A stretch of DNA of 6,121 bases. Source: CAJXTB01 sp047626195. GTDB taxonomy: Bacteria > Myxococcota_A > UBA796 > GCA-2862545. The position numbers and the translations under genes were made by a program. Shown piece by piece: positions 1-4,567 of this stretch. The first letter of the stretch is position 1. Every line of letters begins with the position of its first letter. Below the pieces are notes generated by a model. It had not been told where the DNA came from. It saw only the letters and a list, made by a program, of their open reading frames with translations, and did not search any database. The DNA lies in the NCBI GenBank assembly GCA_047626195.1, contig JBLHSN010000347.1:1-6121 (forward strand), written 5' to 3'.

Positions 1-72
1 CTCACAGGCGCGCGAGTCGTCTTCGAGCCCAGCTTTATCGACGGTCACGCTGTGTTCTTCCAGCTGAACTAG
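1..72 (+). CDS. C-terminal fragment of an unidentified protein
   Basis: Frame 1 is open from the window edge and ends at a TAG at 70-72, giving 23 residues that finish ...EPSFIDGHAVFFQLN. Most codons have G or C in the third position (about 18 of 23), as in the neighbouring genes. The alternating hydrophobic/polar ending looks like a terminal beta strand. The start and nearly all of the protein lie outside the window, so no family can be named. Other frames are open over the same short stretch, including one on the minus strand, so the call rests on codon bias and a sensible stop. If real, the gene converges on the hydrolase at 196-1683. Confidence 0.5.
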   Translation, partial: LTGARVVFEPSFIDGHAVFFQLN

Positions 73-100
73 CCGAGCGCCGACCGACCCTCAACGACAC

Positions 101-117
101 GAACGATGTCACCGTTC
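101..117. repeat. 17-nt near-perfect palindrome in the convergent spacer
   Basis: GAACGaTGtCAcCGTTC: seven of eight base pairs match around a central T at 109. It lies between the end of the left-edge gene (72) and the end of the hydrolase (196), and its right half overlaps the left end of direct repeat A. No T-run follows, so it is a weak terminator candidate. It could equally be a protein-binding site or chance. Confidence 0.35.
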
Positions 118-171
118 ACAGCCCCTCCCTGACATCCAGCACAATCCGCGTGACATGTCTGGCCGAAGGAA
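109..171 (+). repeat. Direct repeat copy A, downstream of the hydrolase gene
   Basis: The core at 126-171 matches 1826-1871 at 40 of 46 positions without gaps, including TCCCTGACATCCA and CCGCGTGA. Similarity extends left to 109 (paired with 1807) at lower identity with one 2-bp length difference. The copy begins 24 bp beyond the hydrolase stop codon, in the convergent spacer. Sequence on the right diverges sharply after 171. It is non-coding as far as can be seen. Confidence 0.75.
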
Positions 172-195
172 GCCGACCCCCGTGTTGTCGTACCT

Positions 196-1683
196 CTACG
201 GGACCCGGAGGTATTCCCAGATTCTCGGGTTTACAGAGGTCATTCGCTCCGTCAACTCGGGGTACGGCGCGTCATACACATCCACGAGGCCCCAGTTGTT
301 GTCCTCGCCGTCACGCCGGCCCTCAATAGGATTGTCCACCCACTTGTACCAATGGTGACCCACAATCCACGGTGTTCCCTGGAGACTCACAACAGTCGAC
401 TCCCACGCATCTGCCCGGTCCACTTGGGTGGCTAGCACTGGGTAGATGAGCGGCCTGGTACACGGAGGTCCAGAGTCCGCGGCACGAAAACCAAATTCGG
501 AAACCAGAATTGGCAAATCATGCCTTTCATGAAGCGCTTCAAAGTTGTTCGCGGGGTCCAACGCGCCCGACATGACGCGGGCCAAGTCGCCAATACCGTC
601 ACGCAGCGTGTAGTGGTTGATGGAGAGCACATCGACATGCAGCGCTGCTGCATCTAGAACGCCGGGAGGGACAAGGGTAGCGATTTCTCGGTTTCCCAGT
701 ACAAGGTGATTGGGGTCAGCAGCCCGAATCGCCCCGGTTGTCACCTCAAAGTACCGCTCCGCGGCCAGGGTAATGAAGAGCTCTGTCACCAAAGCCTGAG
801 TTTCCGAAGCACCCGCATCAAGCGCTCGAAGCGACCCTGTGAATTCGAGGAGGTCGTTTCGGTCGGCCTGAGCAAGACCGATGAAGTCACCGGCCTGCGT
901 TGTGCCGCCAAAATGTTCGACAAGCATATCCACGGCCGCCGCTTTGCCCCCACTTTCCGGCGGGAGTATCAAATACAGTTGAAGGAGCGTCTCTGAACCT
1001 CGCCAATCTGGGCCCCATCGATTTTCGTTGTCGATGAACCATCCAAGCAGCTCCGGCCGACCAGCCCACTCGGCCGCCGCAGACAAGGTGGTCTCGCCTA
1101 CAAAATCAGCCCACTCATCCGAGAAGTAGTCGGTCACCGTTCCTTGAATCCAATCGTCACTCGCGAGCGCTAGGTTCACCGTAACAGCGACACCGGAGAG
1201 AACCGATACCGTAGACCAGGAGCCCACCGTATTCACATTCCATTCCCTCATTCGGGAGACGACAGAAGCACCCCAGGCCTCATCATTTACGTACAGTTCG
1301 GATACGGCCTCACGATACGGGGCCCGCCCGGTGACAGAAAAGTCGCCTCCGGGCCGGGCCGAGTTGACGCCCGCGGAGTAGAACGGGTGGCCCTCAGGCG
1401 TGACAAACCACCATCGGTCGCACACCTTTTCCACTCGGAAGAACCCGGTAGCACCGAGGTCGACGGCCGATGCCCCACCCCAACGGTCCAACTCACCCGG
1501 CGAGACAGCGACGCACGTGCTCGCCGTATCATCGATTGGTTCGGCGGATGGTTCGGCGGGTGGTTCGGTGACGGAGCACCCGCACAACAACATCGTTACG
1601 ATGGCCGTTACCTTCTGCAAAGGTGACCAATCGGCGCATCCACTAAACGAAGTGAGCGGTCGGCTACCATACTCTGCACTCAT
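196..1683 (-). CDS. Agarase-like glycoside hydrolase, lipoprotein
   Basis: Predicted secreted, membrane-anchored polysaccharide hydrolase of 495 residues. The N-terminus has a basic/hydrophobic stretch (LQKVTAIVTMLLCGC) ending in a lipobox-like LCGC, with Cys36 as the likely lipidated residue, followed by a Pro/Glu/Ser linker with a PAEP repeat. The segment FFRVEKVCDRWWFVTPEGHPFYSAGVN (about 81-107) is the typical opening of agarase-annotated proteins. GWFIDNENRWG puts Asn219-Glu220 at the place of the clan GH-A acid/base, and LVSEFGF gives Glu396 as candidate nucleophile. GHHWYKWVD (about 442-450) and NNWGLVD (462 on) fit the end of a (beta/alpha)8 barrel. The start at 1683 is chosen because GGGAG lies 5 nt upstream; an in-frame ATG at 1728 lacks a good ribosome site, and a TTG at 1620 would give a shorter, more conventional signal peptide. 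The gene is monocistronic here and bracketed by direct repeats. The true substrate is unknown; agarose is only a family-based guess. Confidence 0.85.
   Translation of the reverse strand: MSAEYGSRPLTSFSGCADWSPLQKVTAIVTMLLCGCSVTEPPAEPSAEPIDDTASTCVAVSPGELDRWGGASAVDLGATGFFRVEKVCDRWWFVTPEGHPFYSAGVNSARPGGDFSVTGRAPYREAVSELYVNDEAWGASVVSRMREWNVNTVGSWSTVSVLSGVAVTVNLALASDDWIQGTVTDYFSDEWADFVGETTLSAAAEWAGRPELLGWFIDNENRWGPDWRGSETLLQLYLILPPESGGKAAAVDMLVEHFGGTTQAGDFIGLAQADRNDLLEFTGSLRALDAGASETQALVTELFITLAAERYFEVTTGAIRAADPNHLVLGNREIATLVPPGVLDAAALHVDVLSINHYTLRDGIGDLARVMSGALDPANNFEALHERHDLPILVSEFGFRAADSGPPCTRPLIYPVLATQVDRADAWESTVVSLQGTPWIVGHHWYKWVDNPIEGRRDGEDNNWGLVDVYDAPYPELTERMTSVNPRIWEYLRVP
1537..1572 (-). 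repeat. 12-bp tandem repeat encoding the PAEP linker
   Basis: Three adjacent 12-bp units on the + strand (TGGTTCGGCGGA, TGGTTCGGCGGG, TGGTTCGGTGAC). Read on the minus strand they encode the EPPAEPSAEP linker just after the lipobox of the hydrolase. The third unit is degenerate (9 of 12). In-frame repeats like this can expand or contract and so change linker length without breaking the frame. Confidence 0.7.
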
Positions 1684-1688
1684 CTTGA

Positions 1689-1693
1689 CTCCC
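1689..1693 (-). promoter_or_regulatory. Ribosome binding site deciding the hydrolase start
   Basis: On the minus strand GGGAG is followed by TCAAG (5 nt) and the ATG at 1683. The alternative ATG at 1728 has only a distant GAG upstream. This favours the shorter protein. Confidence 0.5.
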
Positions 1694-1746
1694 ACACGTG
1701 ACGTAATTCCACACAGCGCAACCCTCATTGATGCTTACTCAGCGAA

Positions 1747-1770
1747 CCGATTTTGTCCGGGTACAATCGG
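1747..1770. repeat. Inverted repeat upstream of the hydrolase gene
   Basis: CCGATT (1747-1752) and AATCGG (1765-1770) are perfect 6-bp arms. Inside them TTGT and ACAA can also pair (1753-1756 with 1763-1766) in an alternative register. It lies 63 bp upstream of the chosen start and 18 bp upstream of the alternative ATG, a sensible place for an operator or leader hairpin. No regulator is identified. Confidence 0.35.
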
Positions 1771-1806
1771 ACCGAACGGCATGGGGAAAGCCCTCTTCCA
1801 GCACCG

Positions 1807-1871
1807 TAACCGCTCAATGTCTCCGTCCCTGACATCCACCACAAACCGCGTGAAATTTCTGACCGGAGGAA
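1807..1871 (+). repeat. Direct repeat copy B, upstream of the hydrolase gene
   Basis: Second copy of the repeat at 109-171, in the same orientation. The 46-bp core (1826-1871) is offset by exactly 1700 bp with six mismatches. The left extension (1807-1825) aligns with one 2-bp indel. It lies about 120 bp upstream of the hydrolase start at 1683. No coding frame is shared by the two copies, and the mismatches do not follow a codon pattern, which argues for a non-coding element. Confidence 0.75.
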
Positions 1872-2292
1872 CGTCTCATCGTACGAAATCACACACCGAC
1901 TGAACCTCGCGCTACAGGGGTGAGCGATGGGATTGATGGAAGAAACCGGCGCTAGGGTGCGTTCAGGCCGGCCGCCAACTGACGGCGTTTTAACTCGTTA
2001 CTACTAGGAATGTGGCGGCCGAACTGGGCACGCCAAAGCGTCGGGTTCGAGATCAAGACCGATGCTCACCCCTGTACAGTCAATGGATGGCGGACATACT
2101 CAGAGACCGAAACCGAATGGCGGACTTGGCCTGGAAGCACCGACCGACAGCTCTCAGGCGCAGCCGAAGAACCTCACACCTTCCACGTCCAAGTTGTGAT
2201 GCATTCAGGTTCATCGGAGTGCCTAAACAGGGGCTCAAGCACGTCGCAACAGACCTTCATGCTCGCCCAAGAATTCCAGGTCATCAGCGGAT

Positions 2293-2308
2293 GGGTGCCA
2301 GCCCACCC
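2293..2308 (-). terminator. Possible weak terminator hairpin after LysR gene
   Basis: GGGTG (2293-2297) and CACCC (2304-2308) form a 5-bp GC-rich stem with a 6-nt loop, starting 4 nt beyond the LysR stop codon. The flanking T-G and A-T positions can extend the stem slightly. No U-rich tract follows on the minus strand, so intrinsic termination is uncertain. Confidence 0.3.
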
Positions 2309-2312
2309 GTCC

Positions 2313-3218
2313 TCACGACTGCGCCTGTGGACCCGCGCTGAGCCCTTCCGCAAGCCAGTCGTACACCAACCGAATGCGTCGACTCGTGCGCAGCTCGCGG
2401 TGTGACACCAGCCACATTGGCAGACGAATAGACGGAAGCTCTGGAAAGACACGCACAACGTCCGGGTCGCGGGCTCCGACCTCATCCATCATCATGCACA
2501 CTCCAGCCCCCTGTTTGCACAGCGCCCATTGAACCAAGTGATTCGCGGTGGTGATGGGGAACTGACTGCGCTGAACATGCAGGCCGAGCGCCTTCAGGCC
2601 GTCCACCATCGTGTCCGTCCGGTCAAAGGCAAACAACTCGACACGAGCCAGATCTTCCGCTGTGTCGAGCCCACCCATCCGGGCCACGTACGAGGGTGCG
2701 GCGTAGAAGTGAGCGGTGACGTCTCGGAGCTTACGGCCAATCAGATCTGGCTGAGGCGTACGGAAGTTCCGAACCGCAATGTCCGCTTCGCGACGGTGCA
2801 GGTCACGCGGCTCATTCGACACCACCAAGTCCAGCTCAATCCCAGGGTAGGCCACGCGCAGCGTCTGCAAGATGGGCGGCAGCAGGTACGTAGCAATGGC
2901 CTCGCTTGCGGTGATGCACACTCGGCCTTCGATGGACTCCGACTGACCGGTTGCGGCCAGAGAGAGCCGAATCGCGGCGTCTCCCATTGCGCGTGCGTGT
3001 TCCAACAGATCCAAGCCCGCCTGCGTCACTTCCAAGCCGCCGCCGACGCGCTCAAACAGCGTCACGTCGAGCTCGGCCTCCAGCGCCGCAACCTGGCGGC
3101 TGACGGTGGGCTGGGTCGACCTTAGAGCGCGCGCTGCACCAGAGAAAGACCCTTCCTCAGCACTTACCAAGAAGGCTCGGGCACGGTTCCAGTCGAAGTT
3201 GAGAGCCGTCCAGTCCAT
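2313..3218 (-). CDS. LysR-type transcriptional regulator
   Basis: A 301-residue DNA-binding regulator, the usual length for the LysR family. The winged helix-turn-helix spans roughly residues 8-67, with the hallmark GSFSGAARALRSTQPTVSRQVAALEAELDVTLFER split here as GSFSGAARAL (23-32), QPTVSRQVAALE (36-47) and LFER (54-57). The effector-binding domain follows from about residue 96 to 290, beginning GRVCITASEAIATYLLPPIL and including DIAVRN. It is divergent from the dehydrogenase at 3312 with 93 bp between starts, the standard arrangement for a LysR regulator controlling its neighbour and itself. Two starts are possible: MDWTALNFDW at 3218 fits family N-termini, whereas an ATG at 3239 adds seven residues and has AGGG 8 nt upstream. 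The inducer cannot be told from sequence. Confidence 0.93.
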   Translation of the reverse strand: MDWTALNFDWNRARAFLVSAEEGSFSGAARALRSTQPTVSRQVAALEAELDVTLFERVGGGLEVTQAGLDLLEHARAMGDAAIRLSLAATGQSESIEGRVCITASEAIATYLLPPILQTLRVAYPGIELDLVVSNEPRDLHRREADIAVRNFRTPQPDLIGRKLRDVTAHFYAAPSYVARMGGLDTAEDLARVELFAFDRTDTMVDGLKALGLHVQRSQFPITTANHLVQWALCKQGAGVCMMMDEVGARDPDVVRVFPELPSIRLPMWLVSHRELRTSRRIRLVYDWLAEGLSAGPQAQS

Positions 3219-3271
3219 GTAAATACGTATAGCATACATACGACTTACCCTAGACCTAATCGAAAACCGCA

Positions 3272-3294
3272 TGGGTATACAGACGGTGTACCCA
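3272..3294. promoter_or_regulatory. Imperfect inverted repeat, candidate LysR operator
   Basis: TGGGTATAC-AGACG-GTGTACCCA: 9-bp arms with one mismatch around a 5-bp spacer, 17 bp upstream of the dehydrogenase ATG. Partially palindromic sites with outer T and A positions are typical LysR-family targets. Here the symmetric pair is T-N13-A (3276/3290), and a T-N11-A pair (3278/3290) also exists but off-centre. Its closeness to the start suggests overlap with the dehydrogenase promoter. Confidence 0.5.
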
Positions 3295-3300
3295 CACGCT

Positions 3301-3304
3301 GGAG
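3301..3304 (+). promoter_or_regulatory. Ribosome binding site of the dehydrogenase
   Basis: GGAG followed by a 7-nt spacer and ATG at 3312, a well-placed Shine-Dalgarno that supports this start. Confidence 0.6.
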
Positions 3305-3311
3305 TTGTCTG

Positions 3312-4283
3312 ATGCGCGTCGCCACAACGGTTTCCTTTGGTCCCCCTTCCGTCCTCAAACTGGCCGAGTCCCCCTCGCCCGACATTGGTACCCACGACCT
3401 TCGCGTTCGCGTTGTCACAGCCTCCGTCACCGCCGCAGACCGGCGCCTACGAACAGCTGACTACCCGGGAATCTCGGCGATATTCGGCCGGCTGTTGTTT
3501 GGAATCACCTCTCCGCGCTACCCAGTTCAAGGCACCAACTTTGCCGGAGAGGTCGTTGAAGTGGGCAGCGAAGTCACCCAATACTCGGTGGGAGACGACG
3601 TCTTTGGCGGGACAAACCACGGCGCCTACGCCGAGTATCTGGTGGCGGCTGAAGACGGCCCCTTGGCCAAGATTCCCAATGGCGTATCGCACGAGGCCGC
3701 TGCGACCTTGCCGTACGGAGCGGCCACGGCGGTCACATTCCTGCGCGATATCGCCGCAGTACAGCCAGGAGAGTCGGTCCTCATTCTCGGCGCCTCTGGC
3801 GGTGTCGGCCGTTACGCGGTGCAGGTCGCCAAGCACCTGGGCGCAGACGTAACCGCAGTGTGCAGCCGACCTCAGTTCGACCTGATGCGCGACCTCGGCG
3901 CCGACAAGGTCATCGACCACCGAAGCGAAGACTTCACCGCCAACGGTCAGCAGTATGACGTCATCTTCGACATCGCCGATGCCTCAAGCTTCCGTCACAG
4001 CCGTGGCTCGCTCACCGACTCCGGCCGCTACATGACCTTGTACATCAGCATCCGAGTACTCCTACAGATGGCTTGGACAAAGCTTGCCGGCGGAAAGCGT
4101 GCCCTGTTCAGCGTGGCTATCGGCAGCTCGGCATCGGCGATAGAGCTCGGAGACATGCTCAGCGACGGCGTGTTCAAGCCCGTAGTGACCGAGCGCTTCT
4201 CATTCGACGAGGTGGCCGAAGCGCACGCACTGTCCGATCGCGGAGTCCACGGGGATGTGATTGTGAAAGTGGGTCAGGCGTAG
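3312..4283 (+). CDS. Zinc-free MDR-family NAD(P)-dependent oxidoreductase (quinone oxidoreductase-like)
   Basis: A cytoplasmic 323-residue medium-chain dehydrogenase/reductase. The GroES-like N-terminal part contains PVQGTNFAGEVVEVG (71-85) and GDDVFGGTNHGAYAEY (94-109). The Rossmann fold starts near 150 with QPGESVLILGASGGVGRYAVQVAK, where GASGGVG (160-166) is the dinucleotide-binding loop, followed by a Cys-Ser pair (184-185) and LGADKVID typical of NADPH-binding quinone-oxidoreductase-like members. It lacks the Cys/His set that binds catalytic and structural zinc in alcohol dehydrogenases. The C-terminal EVAEAHALSDRGVHGDVIVKV is the usual family ending. The likely reaction is NAD(P)H-dependent reduction of a quinone or an enone/aldehyde, but the substrate is unknown. 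Divergent LysR control suggests induction by a small molecule, perhaps an electrophile or aromatic. Annotation pipelines often name such proteins 'NAD(P)-dependent alcohol dehydrogenase'. Confidence 0.93.
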   Translation: MRVATTVSFGPPSVLKLAESPSPDIGTHDLRVRVVTASVTAADRRLRTADYPGISAIFGRLLFGITSPRYPVQGTNFAGEVVEVGSEVTQYSVGDDVFGGTNHGAYAEYLVAAEDGPLAKIPNGVSHEAAATLPYGAATAVTFLRDIAAVQPGESVLILGASGGVGRYAVQVAKHLGADVTAVCSRPQFDLMRDLGADKVIDHRSEDFTANGQQYDVIFDIADASSFRHSRGSLTDSGRYMTLYISIRVLLQMAWTKLAGGKRALFSVAIGSSASAIELGDMLSDGVFKPVVTERFSFDEVAEAHALSDRGVHGDVIVKVGQA

Positions 4284-4304
4284 GAGTCGGTAGACGTCTG
4301 CTGA

Positions 4305-4326
4305 TGGGAACGGGCCACGTTTCCCA
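4305..4326 (+). terminator. Possible weak terminator hairpin after the dehydrogenase
   Basis: TGGGAACG and CGTTTCCCA pair as a 6+2 bp stem with a single bulged T and a 5-nt loop, 21 bp past the stop codon. No T-tract follows, so it may be a transcript-end hairpin rather than a true intrinsic terminator. Confidence 0.35.
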
Positions 4327-4557
4327 CTCGACACAGATACAGTCCCGATTCCAACCCCCACAGGCCGCACCTTGACCGGCGGCATTCGTGCAAGCGCTGC
4401 AGCCGCCTGCTCAACTCAAGGATCGATATTCTAGAAGTTTATCCATGGGTTCGAACGACAACTCACACAAAAATGGTCCTACTTTCTACCACAGTTTTTC
4501 GCACGCAGGTCGACACGTGAAGCCTTGAGCAAGTACGCTCCACGCCACACCCACGTT

Positions 4558-4561
4558 GAGG
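4558..4561 (+). promoter_or_regulatory. Ribosome binding site of the exported repeat protein
   Basis: GAGG followed by a 6-nt spacer and ATG at 4568, directly before a clear signal peptide, which fixes the start. Confidence 0.6.
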
Positions 4562-4567
4562 TCTCTC

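Larger units (their letters stand above)
1729..2312. other. Long region without a convincing gene
   Basis: About 580 bp between the hydrolase 5' end and the LysR stop codon. It holds a hairpin-like inverted repeat (1747-1770), direct repeat copy B (1807-1871) and a GC-rich hairpin next to the LysR stop. Two overlapping + strand open frames begin near 2010-2012. Neither has a properly spaced ribosome site or a recognisable domain, and the longer one runs into the LysR coding region. Any promoter for the hydrolase must lie at the left end, but I cannot identify a clear -35/-10 pair. Confidence 0.6.
3219..3311. promoter_or_regulatory. Divergent promoter/operator region
   Basis: The 93-bp gap between the LysR and dehydrogenase starts is AT-richer at its left end (ATACGTATAGCATACATA), where ATACGTAT is a palindrome and GTAT-AGC-ATAC a short inverted repeat. 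Both promoters and the LysR binding site should lie here by family precedent. I cannot assign clear -35/-10 hexamers. Confidence 0.55.
4284..4567. other. Spacer between dehydrogenase and exported repeat protein
   Basis: This 284-bp stretch has a hairpin shortly after the dehydrogenase stop, a short AT-richer patch near 4421-4500 including the palindrome TTCTAGAA, and a ribosome site at its right end. A promoter for the exported protein is expected here, but no convincing -35/-10 pair stands out. No credible small gene was seen. Confidence 0.5.

Noticed and set aside
3..327. Long open + strand frame 3 from the left edge
   Set aside because: It crosses the spacer and enters the hydrolase antisense. 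The translation is Arg/Pro/Ser-rich with no domain, as expected of an antisense frame in GC-rich DNA.
1807..1871. Integron attC site or IS terminal repeat
   Set aside because: No paired GTTRRRY/RYYYAAC core sites and no conserved fold-back within the repeat. The two copies are direct rather than inverted, and no integrase or transposase is present.
1400..1903. 167-codon + strand open frame
   Set aside because: It lies mostly opposite the hydrolase N-terminal coding region, whose domain motifs are clear, and its translation is low-complexity Ser/Thr/Arg-rich.
2010..2405. 131-codon + strand open frame and an overlapping 109-codon frame from 2012
   Set aside because: AGGA lies almost directly against the ATG, too close for a ribosome site. 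The longer frame runs into the LysR coding region on the other strand, and the Trp/Ser/Thr-rich translation shows no known domain. Kept only as a possible remnant in the findings.
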